Counted from the first letter of the stretch, positions 24,825 through 32,857 are shown. The stretch is DNA of 64,000 bases from Nocardioides sp. NBC_00368 (GCF_036090055.1 NZ_CP107970.1:808501-872500), one strand, 5' to 3'. Numbers and translations are program-made. The notes: generated by a model not told the origin, from the letters alone.

Positions 24825-26006
24825 TCAGGGGCGGCGGGCGAGGTAGGCCGCGGGGTCGCCGATCACGCGGCGTACGACCGTGCCGGCCGCCCCACGCACC
24901 GCTGCGTCGCTGCCGAGGCCGGAGACCAGCAGCGGCGGCGGGGCGGTGGCGCCGGTGTGGCGACCGATCGAGGCCTCGGTCGCGGTGACGAGCCACGGCG
25001 CGAGGGTGGCGAACGCGCCACCCAGCACGATCGCGGCGGGGTCGAGGAGGGTGAGGACCGAGGCGAGCGCGACCCCGAGGTGACGGCCGGCGTCGGTGAC
25101 CGCATCCAGGGCGGCCCGGTCGCCGGCCTCGCAGGCCTGGGTGAGGTCGGCCATCGTCGCCACCTCGGCCCGGGCGAGGATCTCCTGCTGCCCGGCCATC
25201 CGTTCCAGGCAGCCGTGACCGCCGCAGGCGCACCGCGGGCCGTCGGGGGCGACGATGACGTGGCCGAGCTCGCCGGCACCGGCGTGCGCTCCTCGGAAGA
25301 CCTCGCCTCCGACCACGATGCCGCCACCGATGCCGATCTCGCCGGAGACGTGCACGAAGTCGCGCAGGGGCGCGCCCTCCTGCTCGTGACCGCCGAACCA
25401 CATCTCGCCGAGAGCCGCGAGGTTGGCCTCGTTCTCCAGCTCGACGTCGAGCCCGGTCGCCTCGCCGACCGCGTCGGCGAGGTCGACCCGCGGCCAGCGC
25501 AGGTTGGGAGTGCGTACGACGGTGCCGTCGACGGCCAGGCCGGGCACCGCCACGCACGCCCCGGCCAGCGGCAGACCCTGGGCGGCGGCGCTGGCGGCGG
25601 CGGTGCGGGCCACCTCGACGAGGTCGGCGACGACCTCGTCGACCTCGCGGTCGCGGTTGTCGCGGCGTACGACATGGTGGTAGCGCGGCGCGCCGGTCAG
25701 ATCCGTCACCATCGCGGCCAGGTAGTCGACGTTGATCTCCAGACCGAGGCCGGCGGTGCCTCCGGGAGCGAGGCTGAGCGCCGTGGCCGGCCGGCCGCGC
25801 TCGGTCGCGGCCGGGCCGCTCTCGCCGATCAGGCCGGCGGAGATCAGATCCGTCACCAGTCCGGAGACCGACGACTTCGTCAGGCCGGTGCGCGCCGCGA
25901 CCCGGGCTCGGGAGACCGGACCGGTGCGGGCGACCTCGCCGAGCACGAGCGCGAGGTTGCTCGCCCGCATCCCGGCATGTTGGGCAGGCTCACTTCGGAC
26001 CGTCAT
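24825..26006 (-). CDS. ROK-family transcriptional repressor (XylR-like)
   Basis: ROK regulator of 393 aa. The N-terminal winged helix (about residues 10-75; VSRARVAARTGLTKSSVSGLV) precedes a kinase-like ROK domain with the zinc motif GPRCACGGHGCLE and the GHVIV segment. The ATP-binding half is diverged, as in XylR-type repressors that bind xylose without phosphorylating it. It is divergent from xylA, the classical position for a xylose repressor. A TCTAAT -10 lies seven bases before the ATG on its strand, so it is probably leaderless. A 15-bp palindrome (CAAGTT-ATG-AACTTG) abuts that -10 box, indicating autorepression; a related site precedes xylA. Confidence 0.9.
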   Translation of the reverse strand: MTVRSEPAQHAGMRASNLALVLGEVARTGPVSRARVAARTGLTKSSVSGLVTDLISAGLIGESGPAATERGRPATALSLAPGGTAGLGLEINVDYLAAMVTDLTGAPRYHHVVRRDNRDREVDEVVADLVEVARTAAASAAAQGLPLAGACVAVPGLAVDGTVVRTPNLRWPRVDLADAVGEATGLDVELENEANLAALGEMWFGGHEQEGAPLRDFVHVSGEIGIGGGIVVGGEVFRGAHAGAGELGHVIVAPDGPRCACGGHGCLERMAGQQEILARAEVATMADLTQACEAGDRAALDAVTDAGRHLGVALASVLTLLDPAAIVLGGAFATLAPWLVTATEASIGRHTGATAPPPLLVSGLGSDAAVRGAAGTVVRRVIGDPAAYLARRP

Positions 26007-26013
26007 GGATGGG

Positions 26014-26019
26014 ATTAGA
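26014..26019 (-). promoter_or_regulatory. -10 box of the ROK regulator promoter
   Basis: Minus-strand TCTAAT ends seven bases before the ATG, giving a probable leaderless transcript. The operator palindrome begins two bases upstream, in the -10/-35 spacer. Confidence 0.45.
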
Positions 26020-26020
26020 C

Positions 26021-26035
26021 CAAGTTATGAACTTG
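26021..26035. promoter_or_regulatory. ROK operator 1
   Basis: CAAGTT and AACTTG flank ATG: a perfect 15-bp palindrome. Its core AGTT-R-TG-AACT recurs at 26116-26126 upstream of xylA, so the two sites probably bind the same protein. Confidence 0.6.
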
Positions 26036-26115
26036 AGGTCAACCAGGCGACTTTTCCGCTCACAACCGGTTGACAATGTGACGGCCATCGCGTTTCATCG
26101 GAGTTACATAGTCCG

Positions 26116-26126
26116 AGTTGTGAACT
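26116..26126. promoter_or_regulatory. ROK operator 2 upstream of xylA
   Basis: AGTTGTGAACT has the same AGTT-NTG-AACT layout as the palindrome beside the regulator gene, 93 bp away. It lies 20-30 bp before the xylA start and downstream of a TTGACA at 26070, suiting repression at or after initiation. Confidence 0.55.
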
Positions 26127-26145
26127 AAAGTGAGGAAGCAAGGCC

Positions 26146-27300
26146 ATGACGGAGTACACCCCCACCCCGGACGACAAGTTCACCTTCGGTCTGTGGACCG
26201 TGGGCTGGAACGGCCAGGACGTCTTCGGGTCGGCGAGCCGGCCACACCTCGACGTCGCGCACTCGGTCCACAAGCTGGCCGAGCTGGGTGCCTACGGCAT
26301 CACCTTCCACGACAACGACGTCTTCGCGATCGACGCGAGCGACGCCGAGCGCCAGGCGGAGATCGACAAGCTGAAGGCGGCGCTGGACGAGACCGGCCTC
26401 AAGGTGCCGATGGCCACGACCAACCTCTTCGGCCACCCCGTCTTCCGTGACGGCGGGTTCACCTCCAACGACCGCGAGGTGCGCCGCTACGCGATCGCCA
26501 AGGTCGCGCGCAACATCGACCTCGCCGCGGAGCTCGGGGCCACGACGTACGTCATGTGGGGTGGCCGCGAGGGTGCGGAGTCCCACGCCGCGAAGGACAT
26601 CGCGGCGGCGCTGGACCGATACCGCGAGGCGGTCAACCTGCTCGGCGACTACGTGACCGAGCAGGGCTACGACATCCGGTTCGCCATCGAGCCGAAGCCC
26701 AACGAGCCGCGCGGCGACATCCTGCTGCCGACCATCGGCCACGCCCTCGCCTTCATCAACAGCCTCGACCGCGCCGAGATGGTCGGCCTCAACCCGGAGG
26801 TCGGTCACGAGGAGATGGCGGGGCTCAACTTCGCCTCCGGCGTCGCCCAGGCGCTGTGGCACGGCAAGCTCTTCCACATCGACCTCAACGGCCAGCACGG
26901 GCCGCGCTTCGACCAGGACCTCCGCTTCGGCGCCGGCAACCTGCGCGGCGCGTTCAACCTGGTCGACCTGCTGGAGACCAAGGGCTACGAAGGCCCGCGC
27001 CACTTCGACTTCAAGCCGCCGCGCACCGAGGACGAGGAGGGCGTGTGGGCCTCCGCCGCGGGCTGTATGCGCAACTACCTCGTCCTGCGCGAGCGCGCCG
27101 CGGCGTTCCGGGCGGACCCGGAGGTCAAGGCCGCGCTCGAGGCCTCGCAGGTCGCGGAGCTGTCCGTGCCGACCCTCGCCGAGGGTGAGACGCTCGAGGA
27201 CATCCGCAAGGCGACCTACGACATCGAGGCGCTGGACCACGGCTACGCGTTCGAGCACCTCGACCAGCTGGCCATGGACCACCTGCTCGGGCTTCGTTAG
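26146..27300 (+). CDS. xylA: Xylose isomerase
   Basis: Class I (short, actinobacterial-type) xylose isomerase of 384 aa converting D-xylose to D-xylulose. The catalytic His55 and neighbouring Asp58 sit in ITFHDNDVF. The metal-binding Glu and Lys lie in FAIEPKPNEPRGD, and the second metal site includes LNPEVGHEEMAGLNF and HIDLNGQHGPRFDQD. The ATG follows GAGGAAGCAAGG. It is divergent from the ROK repressor and eleven bases upstream of xylulokinase, so xylA-xylB is an operon. Substrate comes from the xylose importer and from BxlA hydrolysis of xylobiose. Confidence 0.97.
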   Translation: MTEYTPTPDDKFTFGLWTVGWNGQDVFGSASRPHLDVAHSVHKLAELGAYGITFHDNDVFAIDASDAERQAEIDKLKAALDETGLKVPMATTNLFGHPVFRDGGFTSNDREVRRYAIAKVARNIDLAAELGATTYVMWGGREGAESHAAKDIAAALDRYREAVNLLGDYVTEQGYDIRFAIEPKPNEPRGDILLPTIGHALAFINSLDRAEMVGLNPEVGHEEMAGLNFASGVAQALWHGKLFHIDLNGQHGPRFDQDLRFGAGNLRGAFNLVDLLETKGYEGPRHFDFKPPRTEDEEGVWASAAGCMRNYLVLRERAAAFRADPEVKAALEASQVAELSVPTLAEGETLEDIRKATYDIEALDHGYAFEHLDQLAMDHLLGLR

Positions 27301-27310
27301 GTTGCAGGGC

Positions 27311-28705
27311 ATGTCGCTCGTCGCTGGGGTCGACTCCTCGACCCAGTCATGCAAGGTCGTCGTCCGCGACGCGGAGACCGGGGTGCTGGTGCGCTCCGGC
27401 TCCGCGCCCCACCCCGAGGGCACGGAGGTGGACCCGGCGGCGTGGTGGACCGCGCTCCAGGCAGCTGCCGAGGCAGCCGGTGGGCTCGACGACGTCGCCG
27501 CGGTCTCCGTCGGCGGGCAGCAGCACGGCATGGTGTGCCTGGACGAGGCCGGAGAGGTCGTACGTCCCGCGCTGCTGTGGAACGACACCCGCTCGGCCGG
27601 CGCGGCCGCCGCGCTCAACACCGAGCTGGGTGCCGCGGCCTGGGCCGAGGCGGTCGGCTCGGTGCAGGTGGCCAGCTTCACGGCCACCAAGCTGCGCTGG
27701 CTGGCCGAGCACGAACCAGACGCCGCGGCCCGGGTCGCGGCCGTCTGCCTGCCCCACGACTGGCTGACCTGGAAGCTCGCCGGTGCGCCGGGGCTGGCGG
27801 CTCTGCGCACCGACCGGAGCGACGCCAGCGGCACCGGCTACTACTCCGCGGTGACCGGCGAATACCGTCGCGACCTGCTCAAGCGCGCCCTCGGGCGCGA
27901 CGATGTCGTCCTGCCGGAGGTGCTCGCGCCGTCGGCGTCGGCGGGACGTACGTCCTCGGGGGCGCTCCTCGGCCCCGGCTGTGGCGACAACGCCGGCGCG
28001 GCGCTGGGCGTGGGCGCGCGGCCCGGCGACGTGGTCGTCTCCATCGGCACCTCCGGCGTCGCCTGCGCGGTCTCGGAGACGCCGACCTCGGACGCGTTGG
28101 GGACGGTGGCCGGCTTCGCCGACGCCACCGGCCGCTACCTGCCGCTGGTCGCCACCCTCAATGCCGCCCGGGTCCTCGACGCCACCACCCGCCTGCTCGG
28201 GGTGAGCCACGAGGAGCTCTCCCGGCTGGCGCTCTCGGCGCCCTCGGGCTCCGGCGGTCTCGTACTCGTGCCCTATCTCGAGGGCGAGCGCACCCCGGAC
28301 CGTCCGTCGGCCCGGGGCGTGATCCACGGACTCACCCTCGCCACCGCCGAGCCCGCCCACCTGGCGCGTGCGGCCGTCGAGGGCCTGCTGTGCGGTCTCG
28401 CCGACGGCATCGACGCGCTCAAGGCGCAGGGTGTCGCGGTCAACCGCGTCCTCCTCGTCGGCGGCGGCGCCCGCTCCGAGGCCGTACGCCACCTGGCCCC
28501 CGTCGTCCTCGGCCACCCCGTCCTCGTCCCCGAGCCGGGGGAGTACGTCGCCGACGGCGCCGCCCGCCAGGCCGCCTGGACCCTCCTCGGCGGCGACGAG
28601 CCGCCGTCCTGGGAGCTCGCCGGCACCGAGACGTACGAGGCCGACCCCGACCCCGCCGTCCGCGCCCGCTACGCCGAGGTCCGGGACCTGACCGAAGGCA
28701 CCTAG
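27311..28705 (+). CDS. xylB: Xylulokinase
   Basis: FGGY-family kinase of 464 aa that phosphorylates D-xylulose to enter the pentose phosphate pathway. Landmarks are the N-terminal ATPase-fold loop GVDSSTQSCKVVVRD, the VGGQQHGMVCLD segment, HDWLTWKLAG, and the C-terminal LVPYLEGERTPDRP and LVGGGARSEA motifs. The ATG follows a modest GCAGGG. The stop codon's last base is the first base of a 21-22-bp unit array that fills the space to pgsA, so the array starts precisely where coding ends. Confidence 0.95.
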   Translation: MSLVAGVDSSTQSCKVVVRDAETGVLVRSGSAPHPEGTEVDPAAWWTALQAAAEAAGGLDDVAAVSVGGQQHGMVCLDEAGEVVRPALLWNDTRSAGAAAALNTELGAAAWAEAVGSVQVASFTATKLRWLAEHEPDAAARVAAVCLPHDWLTWKLAGAPGLAALRTDRSDASGTGYYSAVTGEYRRDLLKRALGRDDVVLPEVLAPSASAGRTSSGALLGPGCGDNAGAALGVGARPGDVVVSIGTSGVACAVSETPTSDALGTVAGFADATGRYLPLVATLNAARVLDATTRLLGVSHEELSRLALSAPSGSGGLVLVPYLEGERTPDRPSARGVIHGLTLATAEPAHLARAAVEGLLCGLADGIDALKAQGVAVNRVLLVGGGARSEAVRHLAPVVLGHPVLVPEPGEYVADGAARQAAWTLLGGDEPPSWELAGTETYEADPDPAVRARYAEVRDLTEGT

Positions 28706-28905
28706 CCGAGACTGCAGAAGTGGTGGCCGAGTCCGCACTTCCTGCGTGCCGAGTCTGCAGAAATGGTGGCCGAGTCGGTCGTTGTGGCGACCACGGGATC
28801 GCCACAACGACCGACTCGCCCCCCACAAGTAACGATTCGGCGCGCCACAAGTGAAGTCTCGGCCACCATTTCTACCGATTCGGCGTGCACAACGACCGTT
28901 TCGGC
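28705..28905. repeat. Nine-unit 21-22-bp array: four direct then five inverted GCCGA units
   Basis: Units start with GCCGA(G/A)(A/T)C and end in a TGG-like tract. Direct units begin at 28705, 28726, 28748 and 28769. An 8-nt loop (28791-28798) follows, then inverted units occupy 28799-28820, 28821-28841, 28842-28863, 28864-28884 and 28885-28905. Lengths are 21, 22, 21, 22, 22, 21, 22, 21, 21 with no gaps. The two central units pair almost perfectly and form a 20-bp stem. No coding potential or known family was recognised. Confidence 0.8.
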
Positions 28906-28914
28906 AGTTTCCGA

Positions 28915-28920
28915 TAGCGT
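28915..28920 (+). promoter_or_regulatory. -10 box for pgsA
   Basis: TAGCGT lies nine bases before the pgsA ATG, implying a leader of zero to three bases and no Shine-Dalgarno. It begins ten bases after the repeat array ends. Confidence 0.45.
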
Positions 28921-28929
28921 GGCCGCGCC

Positions 28930-29550
28930 ATGTTGGATCACATCAAAGGCTTCGTCCAGGGAGTCGTCCTCGCGCCCATCGTCCGGCTGTTCATCGCACT
29001 GAAGATCAGCCCCGACGCCGTCACGCTCGTCGGCACCCTCGGGGTTGCGGTCGGGGCGCTGGCGTTCTACCCGCGCGGCGAGCTGCTGGCCGGCACGATC
29101 TTCATCACCTGCTTCGTCTTCAGCGACCTGATCGACGGGGCGATGGCGCGCGCCGTCGGACGCTCCTCGAAGTTCGGCGCCTTCTGGGACTCCACCCTCG
29201 ACCGGATCGGCGACGGGGCGGTCTTCGGCGGCCTGGCGCTCTACTTCGCCGGACCGGGCGACTCCGACCTCTACCTCGCGCTGACCCTGTGGTGCGTGGT
29301 GATGGGTGCCGTCACCTCCTACGCCCGCGCCCGCGCGGAGTCGCTGGGATTCACCGCCAACGTCGGCATCGCCGAGCGCGCCGACCGTCTCGTCCTGGTC
29401 CTGGTGCTGACCGGCTTCGCCGGCATCTTCTCCCTCGACCTGCTCATCTACATCGCGCTGTGGATCCTCGCCGTCGCCTCGACCATCACCGTCGGGCAGC
29501 GCGTCTGGACCGTGCGCAGGCAGGCCCTCGCCGAGGAGGCCGCCTCGTGA
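28930..29550 (+). CDS. pgsA: CDP-alcohol phosphatidyltransferase (phosphatidylinositol-phosphate synthase type)
   Basis: Membrane enzyme of 206 aa with about six helices. The CDP-alcohol signature is intact: Asp66, Asp69, Gly70, then Arg, and Asp87 and Asp91 in DSTLDRIGD. In actinobacteria the closest functional class joins CDP-diacylglycerol to inositol-1-phosphate to make PIP. The next gene is an inositol-monophosphatase-family protein, consistent with phosphatidylinositol synthesis. In mycobacteria this gene directly follows the HIT gene; here a catabolic island lies between. The mycobacterial acyltransferase and PimA genes do not follow it in this window. Phosphatidylglycerophosphate synthase activity is the less likely alternative. 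Confidence 0.88.
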   Translation: MLDHIKGFVQGVVLAPIVRLFIALKISPDAVTLVGTLGVAVGALAFYPRGELLAGTIFITCFVFSDLIDGAMARAVGRSSKFGAFWDSTLDRIGDGAVFGGLALYFAGPGDSDLYLALTLWCVVMGAVTSYARARAESLGFTANVGIAERADRLVLVLVLTGFAGIFSLDLLIYIALWILAVASTITVGQRVWTVRRQALAEEAAS

Positions 29551-30335
29551 CCAAGCCGACCGCCGCGGACGTACGTCTGGCGGCCGAGCTCGTCCGTGGC
29601 GCCGGCGCGCTGGCCGCCAAGATGCGCAGCGCGGGCATCGGCGACTCGATCGAGACCAAGACCTCGGTCTCCGACCTGGTCACCGCCGCCGACAAGGCCG
29701 CCGAGAAGGCGATCGTCGACCGGCTCGCGTCCGAGCACCCCGGTGACGGCGTCCTGGGCGAGGAGGGCTCGGCCCGCGAGTCGACCACCGGCCGGGTGTG
29801 GACCATCGACCCGGTCGACGGCACCTACAACTTCGTCCGCGGCCTCGACTGGTGGTGCTCGGCGCTGGCGCTGACCGACGGGGCCCCAGGAGACGTGAAC
29901 AGTCTCGTCCTGGGCGCCGTCTACTCGCCGGCCGAGGACGCGGTCTACGTGGGTGGACCCGAGCTGCCCACCACCCGCAACGGGGTCCGGCTCGACGCGG
30001 TGCTCGACACGCCGCTCGCCCTGGCCTGCCTGACGACCTACCTCCACCCGGCCAAGCTGAGGCACCCCGTGGGCGAGGCCTACGTCCGTGTCGCGAGCCA
30101 GGCCGCCTCCATCCGGATCCTCGGGTCGGGGTCGATGGACCTCACCGCCATCGCCCAGGGCAAGCTCCACCTCTTCTGCCAGCACTCCGTTCCCGACTGG
30201 GACCGGCTCCCCGGTGCCGCTCTCGTCCTGGGCGCTGGTGGCACCACCGCACAGGTCGAGGCGGGCGGCGTCCTCTGGTCCCTGGCCGGCGCCCCGGCCG
30301 CGGTGGCCGAAGCGGTGGAAGCACTGGCGTCCTGA
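29547..30335 (+). CDS. Inositol monophosphatase family protein
   Basis: FIG-superfamily Mg-dependent phosphatase of 262 aa. The metal-binding Glu lies in GEEGS and the DPVDGTYNF motif (in WTIDPVDGTYNFVRG) carries the two Asp ligands. The C-terminal Asp comes in DWDRLPGAALVLGAGG, a variant of the WDxAAG motif. It starts with GTG in a GTGA overlap with pgsA, so the two are coupled. A role in dephosphorylating inositol-1-phosphate or PIP beside a PIP synthase is plausible. Histidinol phosphatase and fructose-1,6-bisphosphatase members of the family cannot be excluded. Confidence 0.88.
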   Translation: MTKPTAADVRLAAELVRGAGALAAKMRSAGIGDSIETKTSVSDLVTAADKAAEKAIVDRLASEHPGDGVLGEEGSARESTTGRVWTIDPVDGTYNFVRGLDWWCSALALTDGAPGDVNSLVLGAVYSPAEDAVYVGGPELPTTRNGVRLDAVLDTPLALACLTTYLHPAKLRHPVGEAYVRVASQAASIRILGSGSMDLTAIAQGKLHLFCQHSVPDWDRLPGAALVLGAGGTTAQVEAGGVLWSLAGAPAAVAEAVEALAS

Positions 30336-30367
30336 GTGGCCTCGTAGCAGTCCACTTCGGCAACAGT

Positions 30368-30384
30368 GGCCTGACCAGGCCTTT
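30368..30384 (+). terminator. Weak hairpin with short T-run after the phosphatase gene
   Basis: GGCCT and AGGCC flank GACC and are followed by TTT. The 5-bp stem is short, so it may only attenuate, but it lies between a stop and a separate promoter. Confidence 0.3.
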
Positions 30385-30413
30385 CCGAGGGTGGCGTACG
30401 TCCGATCCCGACT

Positions 30414-30419
30414 TACGAT
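30414..30419 (+). promoter_or_regulatory. -10 box of leaderless pdxS promoter
   Basis: TACGAT ends six bases before the pdxS ATG. This places transcription start at the first codon and supports the long N-terminal version of PdxS. Confidence 0.6.
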
Positions 30420-30425
30420 CGCACC

Positions 30426-31400
30426 ATGGCAACAAGCACGAATGAGACGACCGGAGCGAGTTCGAGCGGCGAGCTTGCTCGTCCGCTCGCGACGAGCGAG
30501 GGAGTAACCGCGCGAAGCGCGGAGACGGGAACCTCGCGCGTCAAGCGCGGGATGGCGGAGATGCTCAAGGGCGGCGTGATCATGGACGTGGTCACCCCCG
30601 AGCAGGCGAAGATCGCCGAGGACGCCGGGGCGGTGGCGGTGATGGCGCTCGAGCGCGTCCCGGCCGACATCCGCGCTCAGGGCGGCGTGAGCCGCATGTC
30701 CGACCCCGACATGATCGACGGCATCATCGAGGCCGTCTCCATCCCGGTCATGGCCAAGGCCCGCATCGGCCACTTCGCCGAGGCGCAGGTGCTGCAGTCC
30801 CTGGGCGTCGACTACATCGACGAGTCCGAGGTGCTGACCCCGGCCGACTACGAGAACCACATCGACAAGTGGTCCTACACCGTGCCGTTCGTGTGCGGCG
30901 CGACCAACCTCGGCGAGGCGCTGCGCCGCATCACCGAGGGTGCGGCGATGATCCGCTCCAAGGGCGAGGCCGGCACCGGCGACGTCTCCAACGCGGTCAC
31001 CCACATGCGTACGATCCGTCGCGAGATCCGCCGGCTCGGCGCGCTCGCCGACGACGAGCTCTACGTGGCGGCCAAGGATCTCCAGGCCCCCTACGAGCTC
31101 GTCAAGGAGGTCGCCGAGAACGGCAAACTCCCCGTGGTCCTGTTCACCGCCGGCGGCATCGCGACCCCGGCCGACGCCGCGATGATGATGCAGCTCGGCG
31201 CCGAGGGCGTCTTCGTCGGCTCCGGCATCTTCAAGTCCGGCAACCCGGCCCAGCGCGCCGAGGCGATCGTCAAGGCGACCACCTTCCACGACGACCCCGA
31301 CGTCATCGCCAAGGTCTCCCGCGGTCTCGGCGAGGCGATGGTCGGCATCAACGTCGACGAGCCCGCCCGGTCGATCCAGTTCGCGGAGCGCGGCTGGTGA
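30426..31400 (+). CDS. pdxS: Pyridoxal 5'-phosphate synthase subunit PdxS
   Basis: Synthase subunit of DXP-independent PLP formation, 324 aa. It condenses ribose-5-phosphate, glyceraldehyde-3-phosphate and PdxT-derived ammonia. The conserved barrel starts at TSRVKRGMAEMLKGG, with Asp54 in GVIMDVV, Lys111 in MAKARIGH, and ESEVLTPADYE and TAGGIATPADAAMMMQLGAEG further on. About 30 residues precede the conserved core (Bacillus PdxS has about six); they are Ser/Thr/Ala-rich and encoded over two strong hairpins. A leaderless -10 six bases upstream supports this long start. The stop overlaps pdxT. Confidence 0.97.
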   Translation: MATSTNETTGASSSGELARPLATSEGVTARSAETGTSRVKRGMAEMLKGGVIMDVVTPEQAKIAEDAGAVAVMALERVPADIRAQGGVSRMSDPDMIDGIIEAVSIPVMAKARIGHFAEAQVLQSLGVDYIDESEVLTPADYENHIDKWSYTVPFVCGATNLGEALRRITEGAAMIRSKGEAGTGDVSNAVTHMRTIRREIRRLGALADDELYVAAKDLQAPYELVKEVAENGKLPVVLFTAGGIATPADAAMMMQLGAEGVFVGSGIFKSGNPAQRAEAIVKATTFHDDPDVIAKVSRGLGEAMVGINVDEPARSIQFAERGW

Positions 31401-31969
31401 CCACGGTCGGCGTACTCGCCCTCCAGGGCGACGTCCGCGAGCACCTCGCCGCCCTCGACCGGCTGGGGGTGAAGGGCACCTCCGTGCGGCGGAGGGAGGA
31501 GCTCGACGCGTGCGACGCTCTCGTCATCCCCGGCGGCGAGTCGACGGCGATGTGGCGCCTGGCTCGTACGTTCGAGCTTCTCGACCCGCTCCGCGAGCGG
31601 GTCCGCACCGGGATGTCGGCACTCGGCACCTGTGCGGGCATGGTGCTCCTGGCCGACCGCCTCCTCGACGGGGCGGAAGGCCAGGAGACCATCGGCGGGC
31701 TCGACATGACGGTGCGGCGCAACGCCTTCGGGCGGCAGACCGAGTCGTTCGAGACCGACCTGGAGGTCACCGGCCTCGACGGCACGGTCCACGGCGTCTT
31801 CATCCGGGCGCCCTGGGTCGAGGAGATCGGCGACGGTGTCGAGGTGCTGGCGAGCGTCGAGGGTCACCCCGTCGCCGTACGTCAGAACCAGCTGATGGCC
31901 ACCAGCTTCCACCCCGAGGTCAACGCCGACGACCGGCTGCACCGGCTGTTCCTGGACACCTGCTGCTGA
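31397..31969 (+). CDS. pdxT: Pyridoxal 5'-phosphate synthase glutaminase subunit PdxT
   Basis: Class I glutamine amidotransferase of 190 aa that feeds ammonia to PdxS. The N-terminal GVLALQGDVREH and VIPGGEST motifs are typical. The nucleophile is Cys79 in ALGTCAGMVLLA, and the His/Glu pair lies in TSFHPEV near residue 172. The GTG start is in a GTGA overlap with pdxS. The genes for PLP-dependent enzymes in this window, such as the DSD1-like deaminase, are separate operons, so no direct link is implied. Confidence 0.96.
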   Translation: MTTVGVLALQGDVREHLAALDRLGVKGTSVRRREELDACDALVIPGGESTAMWRLARTFELLDPLRERVRTGMSALGTCAGMVLLADRLLDGAEGQETIGGLDMTVRRNAFGRQTESFETDLEVTGLDGTVHGVFIRAPWVEEIGDGVEVLASVEGHPVAVRQNQLMATSFHPEVNADDRLHRLFLDTCC

Positions 31970-31990
31970 CGGTGCGGCACGCCACGTAGT

Positions 31991-31996
31991 TAAGAT
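31991..31996 (+). promoter_or_regulatory. Candidate -10 for yebC
   Basis: TAAGAT in the pdxT-yebC gap would give a leader of about 87 nt before the yebC start. Confidence 0.35.
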
Positions 31997-32089
31997 GGGG
32001 GTCTGCTGCCCTGTGACCCGAAAAGACAACGGAGCCGGTGGCGGCTCGACAAGCAGAGACGACGACGTGGGGCAAAGGACGGTTCAACG

Positions 32090-32857
32090 ATGAGCGGCCA
32101 CTCAAAGTGGGCAACGACCAAGCACAAGAAGGCGGCGATCGACGCCAAGCGCGGCAAGCTCTTCGCCAAGCTCATCAAGACGATCGAGATCGCGGCCAAG
32201 ACCGGCGGTCCCGACCCGGCCGGAAACCCGACGCTCTACGACGCCATCCAGAAGGCCAAGAAGCAGTCGGTCCCCAACGACAACATCGACCGCGCGGTCA
32301 AGCGCGGCGGTGGGCTCGACGGCGGCGGCGTCAGCTACGACACGATCATGTACGAGGTCTACGGCCCCCAGGGGGTCGCTCTCCTCATCGAGTGTCTGAC
32401 CGACAACCGCAACCGGGCGGCCATGGAGGTCCGCACCGCGGTCACCCGCAACGGCGGCACCATGGCCGACCCGGGCTCGGTCTCGCGCCTCTTCGACCGC
32501 AAGGGCGTCGTCGTGGTGGCCAAGGCGCAGGAGGGGAAGACGGTCACCGAGGACGATCTGCTCGAGGCCACCCTCGACGCGGGTGCCGAGGACGTCAACG
32601 ACCTCGGTGAGTCCTTCGAGATCGTCTCCGACCCCTCCGACGTGGTCGCGGTCCGCACCGCGCTCCAGGACGCGGGGATCGACTACGACTCCGCCGAGGT
32701 CCAGTTCGTCGCGAGCATGGACATCCCGGTCGCCGACGCCTCGTCGGCCGAGAAGGTCTTCAAGCTCATCGACGCCGTCGACGACCTCGACGACGTGCAG
32801 AACGTCTTCTCCAACGCCGACGTCCCCGACGAGGTCATGGAGACCGTCGACGCCTGA
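32090..32857 (+). CDS. yebC: YebC/TACO1-family protein
   Basis: Conserved cytoplasmic protein of 255 aa with the family start SGHSKWATTKHKKAA and the middle segment YGPQGVALLIECLTDNRNR. Family members are described either as DNA-binding regulators near ruvC or as factors that help ribosomes through difficult stretches such as polyproline. The gene's place immediately before ruvC is conserved across many bacteria, although here a small membrane-protein gene with its own ribosome-binding site intervenes. Its C-terminal half is strongly acidic, as usual. Confidence 0.95.
   Translation: MSGHSKWATTKHKKAAIDAKRGKLFAKLIKTIEIAAKTGGPDPAGNPTLYDAIQKAKKQSVPNDNIDRAVKRGGGLDGGGVSYDTIMYEVYGPQGVALLIECLTDNRNRAAMEVRTAVTRNGGTMADPGSVSRLFDRKGVVVVAKAQEGKTVTEDDLLEATLDAGAEDVNDLGESFEIVSDPSDVVAVRTALQDAGIDYDSAEVQFVASMDIPVADASSAEKVFKLIDAVDDLDDVQNVFSNADVPDEVMETVDA

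Noticed and set aside
27313..28705. Antisense gene over xylB
   Set aside because: The minus-strand frame mirrors xylB codon structure and has no start context or recognised domain.
28705..28905. CRISPR-like periodic array
   Set aside because: Units are contiguous without unique spacers, flip orientation in the middle, and no cas genes are present.
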